DNA of 64,000 bases, taken from the NCBI RefSeq assembly GCF_030818935.1, contig NZ_JAUTBD010000001.1, forward strand, positions 1,240,001 through 1,304,000. The letters run 5' to 3'. Under the pieces are notes generated by a model. It had not been told where the DNA came from. It was given only the letters and a program-made list of their open reading frames with translations, and did not search any database. This document shows, in pieces, positions 18,722 to 27,885 of this stretch. Positions within the stretch are counted from its first letter, which is position 1. Every line of letters starts with the position of its first letter. The position numbers were made by a program, and so were the translations under genes. Source of the DNA: Microbacterium sp. SORGH_AS_1204 (GTDB lineage: Bacteria > Actinomycetota > Actinomycetes > Actinomycetales > Microbacteriaceae).

Positions 18722-20029
18722 TCACTGGATGGGCTTTCGTGCTCCGTCCTTCATGAACAGCGCAGCGATGCCGCTGCCCACGGCGGTGAGCACGACGTAG
18801 TACGCCGGGATCGCCGTCTGCCCGGTCGCCGCGATCAGGCTGGTCATCACGAGCGGGGCCGCCCCGCCGAAGATGGCCGTGGCGATGTTGTAGCCCAGGG
18901 AGTACGCGGTTCCGCGCACGCGGGTGGGGAAGAGCTCCACGAGACACACCGCGATCAGGGCGGAGTGACCGGCGAAGCACAGGGCCATGAGCGCCGCGCC
19001 GAGGACGGCGAGTCCGAAGTCGCCCGTCGAGGCGAGGGCGTACCCGGGGATGGCGGCGATCGCCGAGGTGGCGGCGGCGGCGATCATGACCGGCTTGCGG
19101 CCGATGCGGTCGGACAGGCGGGCGAGCGACGGCATCGCGACGAGCATGACGACGATCGACAGCGAGGTGATGGCCAGGCCGTTGCCGGTCGTGAACCCGA
19201 ACTCGCGCGTGAGGAAGCTCGGCATGTAGTTGAAGAGGATGTAGTAGCCGCTGCTGTTGAGCAGGGCCAACGCCACGGCGAAGAACACCTTGCGCAGGAC
19301 GCTCTTGTCGCGGATGGTCTCGGCGAGCGGGTTGTGCGCCACGTCGTCGTTCTTCTTGGTCTCCAGGAACGCCACGGTGTCGTCGAGGCTGCGGCGGATC
19401 CAGAAGCCGAGCAGGCCGAGGGGCGCGGCGACGAGGAACGGCACGCGCCATGCCCACTCCTCGAGCGAGCCGGCGGGAAGGAAGGTCGCCAGCGCGACGC
19501 CGAGGCTGGTGCCGCACAGCATGGCCAGGTAGGAGCCCACCTGGGGAAGGGAGGTGAGGAAACCGCGGGACTGGTTCGGAGCGTTCTCGGCGACGAACGA
19601 GTAGGCGCTGGCCACCTCGCCGCCGGCGGAGAAGCCCTGGATGAGGCGCAGGAGCAGCAGGAGGATGGGTGCGGCCACCCCGATGACGGCGTAGCCGGGC
19701 AGCAGGCCGATGCCGACGGTCGCACCGGACATGAGGGTCAGGGAGAGGACGAGGGCGGGGCGGCGTCCGATGCGGTCGGCGATGGAGCCGATGACCAGTC
19801 CGCCGATCGGGCGGACCAGGAACGTCAGGGCGAAGATTCCCCACGTCATGATGATGCCCGCGGTGGGTGCGGTGGGCGGGAAGAAGACCAGCGCGAGGGT
19901 GCTGGCGAGGAATCCGTAGATGCCGTAGTCGAAGAACTCGACGAAGACGCCGGCGGAGCCTCCGAAGACGACCTTGCGGAGTTGCTTCTTGCTGAGCTGC
20001 GTCTGCGGTGCGGCAGAGGTGGTGGTCAT
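18722..20029 (-). CDS. MHS-family MFS transporter, probably for 5-oxoproline or a related acid
   Basis: A 435-residue protein with 12 predicted membrane segments, in the metabolite:H+ symporter subgroup of MFS (KgtP/ShiA/ProP-like). Visible are VFVEFFDYGIYGFLAS in helix 1, the loop motif GSIADRIGRRPALVLSL, LIQGFSAGGEVASAYSFVAE in helix 4, and a second RLSDRIGRKPVMI loop. ATG 20029 overlaps the pxpC stop as ATGA. Being inside the pxp operon suggests uptake of 5-oxoproline or a related amino acid derivative; that substrate is inference. Confidence 0.87.
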   Translation of the reverse strand: MTTTSAAPQTQLSKKQLRKVVFGGSAGVFVEFFDYGIYGFLASTLALVFFPPTAPTAGIIMTWGIFALTFLVRPIGGLVIGSIADRIGRRPALVLSLTLMSGATVGIGLLPGYAVIGVAAPILLLLLRLIQGFSAGGEVASAYSFVAENAPNQSRGFLTSLPQVGSYLAMLCGTSLGVALATFLPAGSLEEWAWRVPFLVAAPLGLLGFWIRRSLDDTVAFLETKKNDDVAHNPLAETIRDKSVLRKVFFAVALALLNSSGYYILFNYMPSFLTREFGFTTGNGLAITSLSIVVMLVAMPSLARLSDRIGRKPVMIAAAATSAIAAIPGYALASTGDFGLAVLGAALMALCFAGHSALIAVCLVELFPTRVRGTAYSLGYNIATAIFGGAAPLVMTSLIAATGQTAIPAYYVVLTAVGSGIAALFMKDGARKPIQ

Positions 20030-21039
20030 GCGCTCGCTTTCTGTGCGGGTGAGAGGGTGGAGCAGGTTCGGGAACGGTCGAAGAGACCGCAGGCGTCGTA
20101 CATCGCGGTGGCCCGCCGACGCAGATCGTTCAGCGACGTGTCGATGTCGGCGAGGCGACGCAGCGCGTCGGCGCGGTCGACGAGCCGCAGACGCACGTCG
20201 TCGCCTGGGCGGACCTGCGCGAGCAGGTGGTGCGAGGCGCGCGCGACGACGACGGCGACGGGATAGCCGGCGGTCATGGGGCGCCCACGCTGGAGGGCGA
20301 TCAGCCCGCCCGCCGGGGGGATCTCCACCGCACCCAGCGGGACACCGCGCGACAGGATCTCGTGCGAGGCGATGCGCCGGAACGTCTGGCCTTCCAGACG
20401 CGTGCCGGCCTGGTCGCTGTCCGTGCCGACACTGAAGACGGTATGGGGCAGCGCATCGATCAGGCCGGGGAACTGCCCGGCCTCGGGACCCGCGAGAACA
20501 TCCAGGGTCCACGTATGCGTGTGCTCCGGTGCCGGAGCGTTCAGACGGAAGAGGGGGAGGAAGGGCGGCAGGTTGACGTCGGCGTCGTCCACCTCGACCG
20601 AGTCGCCGGCGGCGAGTCGACGACCGCGCCCCAGCAAGGGGTCGACGGCGACACTTCCGCGGAACAGGTCGCCGCGCAGTGTTCCATGGACCGCGAGGTA
20701 CGAATGAACGCCGGCCCTCGCCGGCTCGATGCGCACTTCGGCGCCGGGCCAGGTGAGTACAGGCGTGCGCAGGGGCAGCTCGACGCCGTCGATCGTGGCG
20801 GCGCCGACGGCACCGGTGACCGCGATGAGTGCCGTCGTCTGCGTGCGGACGCCGAGGGGAGTGAGGGACGTCTCGAGCACGGGTGCGCCGTCGGGGTTGC
20901 CGACGAGGATGTTCGCTGTGCGGGCGGACACCTGGTCGGCAGCGCCGTTCACCTGGATGCCGAGATGAGCAGACCCGAACCGACCGAGGTCGGTCACGGC
21001 GGCACGGGTGGCCTCGACGACGGTGAGATTCGCGGTCAT
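20026..21039 (-). CDS. pxpC: 5-oxoprolinase subunit PxpC
   Basis: A 337-residue protein of the biotin-dependent carboxyltransferase-like family (formerly KipA/allophanate hydrolase subunit 2). With PxpA and PxpB it hydrolyses 5-oxoproline to glutamate using ATP. Visible family features are TDLGRFGSAHLGIQVNGAAD near the start, SVGTDSDQAGTRLEG in the middle and GRPMTAGYPVAVVVAR. ATG 21039 overlaps the pxpB stop. Confidence 0.92.
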   Translation of the reverse strand: MTANLTVVEATRAAVTDLGRFGSAHLGIQVNGAADQVSARTANILVGNPDGAPVLETSLTPLGVRTQTTALIAVTGAVGAATIDGVELPLRTPVLTWPGAEVRIEPARAGVHSYLAVHGTLRGDLFRGSVAVDPLLGRGRRLAAGDSVEVDDADVNLPPFLPLFRLNAPAPEHTHTWTLDVLAGPEAGQFPGLIDALPHTVFSVGTDSDQAGTRLEGQTFRRIASHEILSRGVPLGAVEIPPAGGLIALQRGRPMTAGYPVAVVVARASHHLLAQVRPGDDVRLRLVDRADALRRLADIDTSLNDLRRRATAMYDACGLFDRSRTCSTLSPAQKASA

Positions 21040-21734
21040 TGCCGACTCCCGACGAACTCGGGCTTGGTCGCGGCGAACTCGGCGGCCGAGATCGGACGAA
21101 AACGCAGGACGTCGCCGGGCTGGATCGCGACGAACTCGGGTCGCTCAGGCGCGATGAGGCGCAGCGGGGTGCGACCGATCAGACGCCAGCCTCCGGGAGC
21201 GGGAATCGTGTAGAAGGTGCCCTGATGACCGGCGACGGCGAGGGAGCCGGCCGGGATACGGATACGCGGTTCGGGACGTCGGCGGATCGATGAGGCGAAC
21301 GGCGACCCTTCGTGCAGCGGCGCGCCGCCGGGCGCTCCGTTGAACGCCACCCGCCAGGATGCCGAGGAGTGCTGGTCGACGAAGTCGTCGGGCGTCATGC
21401 CCAGTTCGTCGGCGACCGCGACCATGTCGGGCCCGGCGTCGCCGCCGTACAGGATCGGGATGACCCACTCGCGGCCGGGCGCCGCCCCACGGGCCGGAGC
21501 GGCGCTCTCCGCGAGCAGACGGGAGGTGAGCTCGGCGACATCCGTCCGGAGCGGGTCGAACTCCACCACCAGGGTGTCGAAAGTGGCGATGATCCCCTCC
21601 ACACCGGGGGGAGTCGACGCGCGCAGCGAGGCGCCGAGCCGGTGGGCGGCCTCCCACCTCTGCGTGACGTGCGGTGCGTCGGATTCGACGAGGAGAGCTG
21701 AGTCCCCGAACGGCGTGACGCGGGTGGAGTTCAC
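21036..21734 (-). CDS. pxpB: 5-oxoprolinase subunit PxpB
   Basis: A 232-residue allophanate hydrolase subunit 1-like (KipI family) protein. It begins TPFGDSALLVE, has the STPPGVEGIIATFDTLVVEFD segment, then IPILYGGDAGPDM, and the family block GTFYTIPAPGGWRLIGRTP. GTG 21734 overlaps the pxpA stop as GTGA. It functions with PxpA and PxpC as 5-oxoprolinase. Confidence 0.92.
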   Translation of the reverse strand: MNSTRVTPFGDSALLVESDAPHVTQRWEAAHRLGASLRASTPPGVEGIIATFDTLVVEFDPLRTDVAELTSRLLAESAAPARGAAPGREWVIPILYGGDAGPDMVAVADELGMTPDDFVDQHSSASWRVAFNGAPGGAPLHEGSPFASSIRRRPEPRIRIPAGSLAVAGHQGTFYTIPAPGGWRLIGRTPLRLIAPERPEFVAIQPGDVLRFRPISAAEFAATKPEFVGSRQ

Positions 21735-22504
21735 GGGTTCAGGACCTCCCGCAGCGGGGCGATGCGGGCTCCGCTCGCGCGGAGCGTGTCGCGGATGCGC
21801 AGGGCCAGGGACACCGCCCCCGGTGTGTCGCCGTGGAGGAGGATCGAATCGGCGTCGGCCGGGATGACGGTGCCGTCGACGGCCGTGATCGTGTCCGTCT
21901 CGACGAGCTGGGCGAGCCGGTCCAGGATCTGTTCCGGGTCGTGGAGGACGGCTCCGGGCCGGCGTCGCGAGACGAGCGTTCCGTCGGGTTCATACGCCCG
22001 ATCCGCGAGGACCAGGCGGGCCACGGTCAGCCCGCGCGCGCGGGCGATGTCGACGATCACGCCGGGAGGAGTGACGATCGGCAGTGTCGGGTCGAACTTC
22101 TCGACCGCGTCCACGATGCCCGTCGCATAGGTCCGATCGGTCATGCTGAGGTTGCCGAGACGTCCGTGCGGCGTGACGTGTTCGAGGGGGACCTGCTCCG
22201 CTCGTGCGAAGGCCGAGATCGCGCCCAGCTGATAGAGCACGTCCTGGCGGACTTCGTCGGCGGTCATTTCGATCGTGCGCCGTCCGAACCCGCGACGGTC
22301 GTCGAACCCGGGGTGGGCTCCGACCGCGACGCCGAGATCGCGGCACCTCGACACCGTCGACTCCATCACCGCGGGGTCTCCGGCGTGGAAGCCGCAGGCG
22401 ATGTTGGCGGACGTCAGCAGAGGAAGCAGCTCGGCGTCGTCGCCGAGTTCGTAGGGGCCGTACCCCTCGCCGACGTCGGCGATGAGGTCGATGGTGCGCG
22501 TCAT
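21731..22504 (-). CDS. pxpA: 5-oxoprolinase subunit PxpA (LamB/YcsF family)
   Basis: A 257-residue LamB/YcsF-family protein. The N-terminus IDLIADVGEGYGPYELGDD, the SANIACGFHAGDP motif, GAHPGFDDRRGFGRR, and ILLHGDTPGAVSLA at the C-terminus are all classic for PxpA. ATG 22504 follows AGGAGCAGAG. It leads the pxpABC-transporter-aminotransferase operon and is divergent from a TetR-family gene, which probably controls it. Confidence 0.94.
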   Translation of the reverse strand: MTRTIDLIADVGEGYGPYELGDDAELLPLLTSANIACGFHAGDPAVMESTVSRCRDLGVAVGAHPGFDDRRGFGRRTIEMTADEVRQDVLYQLGAISAFARAEQVPLEHVTPHGRLGNLSMTDRTYATGIVDAVEKFDPTLPIVTPPGVIVDIARARGLTVARLVLADRAYEPDGTLVSRRRPGAVLHDPEQILDRLAQLVETDTITAVDGTVIPADADSILLHGDTPGAVSLALRIRDTLRASGARIAPLREVLNP

Positions 22505-22708
22505 CTCTGCTCCTAAAACACAAACGTTGTTGCATTTATGGTGTGACGGACGGAGGGCGGATGCAAGTGTGACGCGGGGAATTTCAGCGCTAGAAACACG
22601 AATGAAACATCCGCAGCTCTCGGTATGGGGCGATACGAGATGGTGAACCTCGTGCTTGAAGTGAGAGTTGTGTTAGTTTTTCTTCGCGCTTTGGAGAGAG
22701 GACCACCC
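22505..22708. promoter_or_regulatory. Divergent promoter region, pxpA / TetR gene
   Basis: These 204 bp are noticeably AT-rich. AAAACACAAACGTTGTTG near pxpA and the reverse complement of GAGTTGTGTTAGTTTTT near the TetR gene share an AACACAA core and may be paired operator sites. No clear long palindrome was seen. Confidence 0.4.
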
Positions 22709-23308
22709 GTGGCGAGAAGACCCCGCAAAGACGTCGTGCGAAACAACCGTGCGATCCTGCGCGCGACCGGTGAGCTTCTCCGCGATGATCCGACGGGCGT
22801 CAACATCCCCGCCGTCGCGGGCAGAGCGGGCCTGTCGGCGCCGACGGTGTATCGGTACTACGCCTCCACGGACGCCCTGCTGGGGCGTTACATGATCGAG
22901 GTCCTCGCGCAGCTCAGGGACTTCTCGCACGAATGCGAGGCCCCCGGCATCCATCTGTTCGCCCAGGTTTTGACCGAGTGGGGATCGATCATCGAGGTCT
23001 ACGGGTCGGGGCTGGTGCAGTTGCGGTCGCGGCGCGGATATCTCGAGCGCTTGGACGCGCAGGACCCCCTGATCTCCACCACTCGGGAGGCGTGGGAGCG
23101 ACCGCTGCGACGGCTGCTGAAGGCGGAGCAGATCGAGGAGGACCGCTTCGAGAGCGCCCTCTTCCTCCTCAACCTGATGTTCGACCCGCGCGATCTGCTC
23201 GACCTCTCCGCCCGCGGCCATGCCATGCCCGACGCGATCGAGCTGATGCGGATCGCCTATGTCGCCGCTCTGCGCGAGTGGCGTTCTCTCGACGCCGCGC
23301 GCGTCTGA
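22709..23308 (+). CDS. TetR family transcriptional regulator
   Basis: A 199-residue regulator with the N-terminal HTH of the TetR family: NRAILRATGELLRDDP, then NIPAVAGRAGLSAPTVYRYYASTDALL. The C-terminal ligand domain is helical and unclassified. GTG 22709 is chosen because GGAGAGAGG lies nine bases upstream; an in-frame upstream ATG would add a nonsense-like leader. Divergent from pxpA and directly followed by the RraA-like gene. Confidence 0.88.
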   Translation: MARRPRKDVVRNNRAILRATGELLRDDPTGVNIPAVAGRAGLSAPTVYRYYASTDALLGRYMIEVLAQLRDFSHECEAPGIHLFAQVLTEWGSIIEVYGSGLVQLRSRRGYLERLDAQDPLISTTREAWERPLRRLLKAEQIEEDRFESALFLLNLMFDPRDLLDLSARGHAMPDAIELMRIAYVAALREWRSLDAARV

Positions 23309-23334
23309 CCCTCCCCCCGACAGAAAGAGACCTC

Positions 23335-23952
23335 ATGCCCGATCCCCGTTACACCGCCCTCGCGGCCCTCGGCGCGGCGACCGTCTACGAAGCCAACGGG
23401 CAGCGGGGCGCCATCGACCCCGCGATCAAGCCCCTGGACCCGACGTCGCGCGTCGCCGGACGAGCGGTGACCGTCCGCTTGGAGCCGGCGGACAACTGGT
23501 TCATCCACGTCGGTCTGCTCCACGCGGGTCCCGGCGACGTTCTCGTCGTCGACGCCGGGGGCTACGTCGAAGCCGGCCCGTGGGGCGACGTGCTCACTCT
23601 CGCGGCGCAACAGCGAGGCCTGGCGGCCCTGGTCATCGACGGTGCCGTTCGCGACAGTCAGGACATCGTCGCGGCGGGGTTCCCCGTCTTCACGCGCGGT
23701 GTGTGCATCCGCAAGACGACCAAGGTGCAGCGCGGAGACGTCGACATCCCGGTCACGATCGGGGGACAGCTCGTGCGTCCCGGCGACGCGATCCTCGGAG
23801 ACGCCGACGGACTCGTCGTCGTCCCGGCCGCCGAACTCGATCAGGCCATCGCGAGCGGGCAGGAGCGCGAACGCAAGGAGAACGAGATGCGGCGGCGGAT
23901 TCTCGAGGGCGCCACCACCCTCGACCTGCTCGGTCTGCCTCAGCCGAGCTAG
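23335..23952 (+). CDS. RraA-like / HMG aldolase family protein
   Basis: A 205-residue RraA-like fold protein. The signature GPWGDVLTLAAQQRGLAALVIDGAVRD is the class II 4-hydroxy-4-methyl-2-oxoglutarate aldolase/oxaloacetate decarboxylase active site (Arg-Asp), and VIDGAVRD is its strongest part. Related proteins inhibit RNase E, but this metal-dependent lyase pattern favours pyruvate aldolase or decarboxylase activity. It starts 26 bp after the TetR gene with AGAAAGAGA upstream, so it is probably co-transcribed. Confidence 0.8.
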   Translation: MPDPRYTALAALGAATVYEANGQRGAIDPAIKPLDPTSRVAGRAVTVRLEPADNWFIHVGLLHAGPGDVLVVDAGGYVEAGPWGDVLTLAAQQRGLAALVIDGAVRDSQDIVAAGFPVFTRGVCIRKTTKVQRGDVDIPVTIGGQLVRPGDAILGDADGLVVVPAAELDQAIASGQERERKENEMRRRILEGATTLDLLGLPQPS

Positions 23953-24060
23953 CGCCCTCGATCGTCACCGCCGGTCGCGGGTGGAGCGCTTCGGGGGGAG
24001 CGAATCCTTCGCCGAGCGCTCCGAGCGTGATGCGGCGCACCACGGCGGTGCGAGTGCTCT

Positions 24061-25656
24061 TCACCGTGCGGGCGCGGGCTGCAGCAGGTCGGTCATCGCC
24101 GCGGTGATTCGAGAACTCTCGGCCGGTGAGCGGTAGCGGCCGACGATGTGAGCGTCGGGACGCACGAGCACGGCCCCGTCGGGGAGGAGCCCGAGCAGTT
24201 CGGGCCACCAGGCATCCTCTTCCGAGGCGGGCTCGACTTCGAAGACGCGCAATGCGGGTGTCGACCCGGCGAGAGCCGCCTCCCAGGTGACGCCGCTGCC
24301 GGGTGCGACCAGCAGGGAGAAGCCGTTGCGATCGATGAGCGAACGGACTCCTCCGCCGAGTGCGAGACGTACCGCCGGTACGTGGTCGCCGACTTCCGCC
24401 GTGGGCTCGTGGGTCAGGACCGTGATCTCCTTCCCCCCGCCGTAGCGGTAGCCCAGTTGCAGGCCGATGGTGTTGACGGCGGCCAGCTGGCGGTCGATCT
24501 TGTGCTGCAAGAGTTCGTCGTCGCGGTGCTCGTCGTACGTGAGCATGGCGGGGTACAGCTGCATGAGGTCGACGAGGTTGGCCAGGCTCTGGTCGCGGTT
24601 CTGCTCGCCCACCGGCCGTCGCTCGCTGTCGTAGGTGTCGAGCAGCGCGGGAGCAGCCCGGCCCTGCAGGACGGCGGAGAGTTTCCAGGTCAGATTGTCG
24701 GCATCGCCCAGCCCGGTGTTCAGGCCCAGACCCCCGGTGGGCGGGAAGCGGTGCGCGGCGTCGCCGACAAGGAAGGTCCGGCCGTCGGTGTAGCGCTCGG
24801 CCACCTCAGCGGCCACGGTCCACGAGGAGATGCCCCGGATCTGGAAGGGATGATCGGCTCCGATCGCTGCGCGGATGATTTCGACGGCGTCCGTCTCCGC
24901 CGTCTTGGGGTCCAGTGGGGCGCACAGGTACGCCCACGTGGAGGCGGCGTCGTAAGCGAGGAGCGTGCCCTCGGTGCGCGGATTCGCCACGAAATACAGC
25001 ATCCCCTGGCGATCGTCCACGAGCTCGCGCAGGTCGGCTTCGAAGTGGATCGTCGCGCGGGCGTCGGGCGGCGGCGGGCCTTGCATGCGGATACCGAGGG
25101 ACTCGCGGATGCCGCTGCCCGCCCCGTCTGCGGCGATCAGGTACGAGCTCCGGAGGCGATAGGGCCCGTCCGGACCGACGACCTCGGACACCACGGCGTC
25201 GTCATCGGTGAGGGAGCTGATCCACCGGTGCTCGGTCCGCAACGCGCGGGGTGCGACGGACCTGAGGCGCTCTCGGAGTTCGCGCTCGAGGAGGGGCTGC
25301 GCGATGTTGAGGCGCTCCGCGAACTGACCCCGCTCGGCGCCGGGCTCGTAGGGCCGCGAACCGAATGCCCGACCCGCGAGGGAGTCGACGTACCACGCCA
25401 TGGTGTTGCGGGAGCGTGGCGGGGCGAGGGCCTCGAGGCGTTCCAGACGGACGCCGGCGGCGTCGAGGATCTCGAGCGAGCGGGGGCTGACGAGGTGCGC
25501 CTTGGGTGCGGCGAGCATCGACGGATAGCGTTCGAGCACGACCACGTCCAGCCCGGAGCGGATGAGCAGAAGGGCCGCGACGATGCCGACCGGTCCACCC
25601 CCGACGATGGTCACGGCGACTTTTTGATCTGCGGTGGGGACGGACACGGTGGACAT
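24061..25656 (-). CDS. FAD-dependent aromatic hydroxylase (PheA/TfdB family)
   Basis: A class A flavoprotein monooxygenase of about 531 residues. The N-terminal FAD dinucleotide fold is VTIVGGGPVGIVAALLL (residues 15-31). The second flavin motif is TFLVGDAAHRFPPTGGLGLNTGLGDADNLTWKL. The C-terminal thioredoxin-like domain is present, as in phenol, 2,4-dichlorophenol and 3-hydroxyphenylpropionate hydroxylases. It probably uses NAD(P)H to hydroxylate an aromatic ring ortho to a hydroxyl. ATG 25656 has only a close GAAGGA; GTG four codons later is an alternative. It follows a cupin gene by about 46 bp on the same strand. Confidence 0.87.
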   Translation of the reverse strand: MSTVSVPTADQKVAVTIVGGGPVGIVAALLLIRSGLDVVVLERYPSMLAAPKAHLVSPRSLEILDAAGVRLERLEALAPPRSRNTMAWYVDSLAGRAFGSRPYEPGAERGQFAERLNIAQPLLERELRERLRSVAPRALRTEHRWISSLTDDDAVVSEVVGPDGPYRLRSSYLIAADGAGSGIRESLGIRMQGPPPPDARATIHFEADLRELVDDRQGMLYFVANPRTEGTLLAYDAASTWAYLCAPLDPKTAETDAVEIIRAAIGADHPFQIRGISSWTVAAEVAERYTDGRTFLVGDAAHRFPPTGGLGLNTGLGDADNLTWKLSAVLQGRAAPALLDTYDSERRPVGEQNRDQSLANLVDLMQLYPAMLTYDEHRDDELLQHKIDRQLAAVNTIGLQLGYRYGGGKEITVLTHEPTAEVGDHVPAVRLALGGGVRSLIDRNGFSLLVAPGSGVTWEAALAGSTPALRVFEVEPASEEDAWWPELLGLLPDGAVLVRPDAHIVGRYRSPAESSRITAAMTDLLQPAPAR

Positions 25657-25702
25657 TCCTTCGGTGGGGGTGCTGAGGGCGGTGAGTGGCTGCGCGGACG
25701 CC

Positions 25703-26101
25703 TCAGCCTTTGAGCTCGACGCGCAGCAGGCGGATCGGTGCGTCAGTCGGGTTCTCGACGTAGTGCAGGGCCTCGGACTCCTTCCACACCGCGGACATCG
25801 GCGCCAGAGGTCCGATTCCGTCGCGGGTGTCGAGGAGCACCTCTCCGGTGACTCCGTCGTGATCGATGAGATGCTGCCCCTCGAGCATGCAGACAAGGCT
25901 CGGCCAGCGGTGGTGGTGCGCGGGCTCGATCGAGTGGAGCGGTTGGAGCACCTCCAGCACGCGGATCCGCTCGTTCTCGAAAAGGAGACGGTGGTTATCG
26001 GGAGCGGCCGACAGCGCGTCCAGCTCGGGCGCCCAGGTGCTCGGGTCGGAACCGACGGGCTCCGGCACCGGGAGAGTCTCGGGCTTTCGATCCACGGTCA
26101 T
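25703..26101 (-). CDS. Cupin-domain protein
   Basis: A 132-residue single-domain cupin with metal-binding residues in EPAHHHRWPSLVCMLEG. It could be a small isomerase, dioxygenase or binding protein; no closer assignment is possible. ATG 26101 has a good AAGGAG site (GAGAAGGAGAACACG upstream). It probably leads a two-gene operon with the FAD hydroxylase. Confidence 0.8.
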   Translation of the reverse strand: MTVDRKPETLPVPEPVGSDPSTWAPELDALSAAPDNHRLLFENERIRVLEVLQPLHSIEPAHHHRWPSLVCMLEGQHLIDHDGVTGEVLLDTRDGIGPLAPMSAVWKESEALHYVENPTDAPIRLLRVELKG

Positions 26102-26185
26102 CGTGTTCTCCTTCTCGCGTCGGTGCGATCGCCGTCACGGGGCGGCGTCGTCAGGCTACCGAGGACAACATCGACAGTCAACCTA

Positions 26186-26197
26186 AATATCGATATT
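26186..26197. promoter_or_regulatory. Palindromic operator AATATCGATATT (site 1)
   Basis: A perfect 12-bp palindrome in an AT-rich patch, about 85 bp upstream of the cupin start and 170 bp upstream of the GntR gene. The same core is found at 34056-34069. Such short AT-rich palindromes are typical GntR-family (FadR/VanR type) binding sites. Confidence 0.6.
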
Positions 26198-26257
26198 AAG
26201 GATGCCTGTCGTCCAGAGGGCTGACACGTACGGGGCCCGCGGTCGGGAAGAAACGAA

Positions 26258-26277
26258 GCACAATATCGAGATTGTGC
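26258..26277. promoter_or_regulatory. Dyad-symmetric operator next to GntR gene
   Basis: GCACAATATCGAGATTGTGC is symmetric except for one base pair and shares the ATATCGA core with the site at 26186. It lies about 90 bp before the GntR start, where autoregulation would act. Confidence 0.5.
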
Positions 26278-26365
26278 TAAGTTCTCGAATATCTCGGCGA
26301 GCTCCGCGCGGCGGAGCGGCCCAGAGCGCACCGTGTCGTGCCGCGTCAGAATCGAGGGATCCAGA

Positions 26366-27081
26366 ATGAGTGTGGCCAGGAGCGACAACGCCCGGTCGGG
26401 CGATCAAGGATCGGCCATCCCCACGCGAGGAGAACTGGCGTACGAGGTCATCCGCGAGGCGATCATCGCGGGGGAGTTCGAGCCGGGGATGCGCCTGCGA
26501 CTGGGGGAGCTGACGAAGAGGTACGGGTTCGCGGCCGGCGTCCTGCGCGAAGCATTGCCCCGCCTGGTGGCTGAAGGTTTCCTGGAATCGCAGGCCCAGC
26601 TCGGGTTCCGCGTCGTGGAATTGACCCCGACCGACCTGATCCACCTGACCGAGGTCCGTCTGCTCATCGAGGCCGAGGCGCTGCGCCAAGCGATCCGTCA
26701 CGGTGACAGCGCCTGGGAGGCCTCGATCGTGTCGAGTGCGTATCTGCTCGAGAAAGCGACGACCGCGTCCACGGCCGATGCGCTCGCGCCGGAATGGCTC
26801 ACGGCGCACAGTCGCTTCCATGCCGCGCTTCTCGCGGCCTGCCCCAACACCCATCTCCGCGAACTCTCGAACCATCTCCGCGACCGCGGGGAGATCTTCC
26901 GAGCGTGGGGCCGGGGGGCCGGCACCCATCGCGACGTCGCCGCGGAGCACCGCGCCATCGCGGATGCCGTGCTCGCTCGTGACGAGGACGAGGCGGTGTG
27001 GCGCAGCTCGAGAGTCACATCCGACTCACCGCATCCGTGTACCTCGAGTCCGACCGCTCGCGGCTCGTCGAGGAGGACTGA
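26366..27081 (+). pseudogene. GntR family regulator (FadR/VanR type), C-terminal frameshift
   Basis: A regulator of about 238 residues with an N-terminal winged HTH (TRGELAYEVIREAIIAGEFEPGMRLRLGELTKRYG) and a C-terminal FCD-type helical domain (HSRFHAALLAACPNTHLREL, AAEHRAIADAVLARDEDEA). Near 27000 the expected AQLESHIRLTASVYLESDRS appears in another frame, so one base appears to be missing in the GTGTGGCGC run. The corrected frame stops at 27081, six bases before the SDR gene. Uncorrected, the frame runs on as meaningless sequence. Without the indel it would be a normal regulator of the adjacent catabolic genes. Confidence 0.8.
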
Positions 27082-27087
27082 GAAGTC

Positions 27088-27867
27088 ATGCACCTGGGCA
27101 TTTCGGGGCGGCGCGCGCTCGTCGCGGCATCCTCCGGCGGGCTGGGGCACGCTATCGCGGAGTCGCTCTGCCGCGAAGGGGTCGGTGTCGTCCTCAACGG
27201 GCGGAACGAGGAGCGTCTCGACGCCGCTGCGGCCCGGCTACGCGAACGGTATCCCGTGCAGGTCGAGGCGGTTCGGTCCGACCTCGATGAAGCGGACGGA
27301 TGGCGTCGCCTGGTCGATGCGGGCGGCGACGTCGACATCCTCATCACCAACAACGGCGGCCCGGCGCCCGTCCCCTTCGCCTCGACGACACGGGTGCAGT
27401 GGGACCGAGCCATCCAGGCCCAATTCCTCAGCGCCATGGCCCTCATCCAGGCCTGCCTGCCCGGCATGCGTCAGCGTCGCTTCGGCCGGATCGTGAACAT
27501 CACCTCCGCGATGGTCACGTCGCCCCGACCGATGATGACGCTGTCCACCGTGCCGCGGGCGGGACTCACGGCCCTGTCCAAGGCACTGTCGCGCGAGGTC
27601 GCCGGAGACAACGTGACCATCAACAACGTGCTCCCGGAGCGGATCGACACGGATCGCCAGAAGTACATGGTCGCCCAGCAGGCGGCGCACGAGAACCAGT
27701 CCGTCGAGGTGATGCGATCGCGCATCACCGCCGGCATCCCCGCGGGACGGTTCGGTCGTCCGGACGAGGTCGCCGACACCTGCGTCTTCCTGTGCAGCGA
27801 GCAGGCGGCCTTCATCACGGGCCAGAATCTCCACCTCGACGGTGGGGCCTACTCCGGGCTGGTGTAG
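27088..27867 (+). CDS. SDR-family oxidoreductase lacking the Tyr-Lys catalytic pair
   Basis: A 259-residue short-chain dehydrogenase/reductase. The cofactor motif is near the N-terminus (ALVAASSGGLGHAIAESL) and the NNGG motif is LITNNGGP at 86-93. The catalytic Ser is about residue 140 (NITS). Where YxxxK is expected, the sequence is STVPRAGL, so Tyr becomes Ser153 and Lys becomes Arg157. A subset of actinobacterial SDRs shows this change. It may bind NAD(P) but reduce poorly, or use another mechanism. ATG 27088 follows AGGAGG and a few bases after the GntR stop. Confidence 0.83.
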   Translation: MHLGISGRRALVAASSGGLGHAIAESLCREGVGVVLNGRNEERLDAAAARLRERYPVQVEAVRSDLDEADGWRRLVDAGGDVDILITNNGGPAPVPFASTTRVQWDRAIQAQFLSAMALIQACLPGMRQRRFGRIVNITSAMVTSPRPMMTLSTVPRAGLTALSKALSREVAGDNVTINNVLPERIDTDRQKYMVAQQAAHENQSVEVMRSRITAGIPAGRFGRPDEVADTCVFLCSEQAAFITGQNLHLDGGAYSGLV

Positions 27868-27885
27868 CGCGACCGGTCGTGCAAC

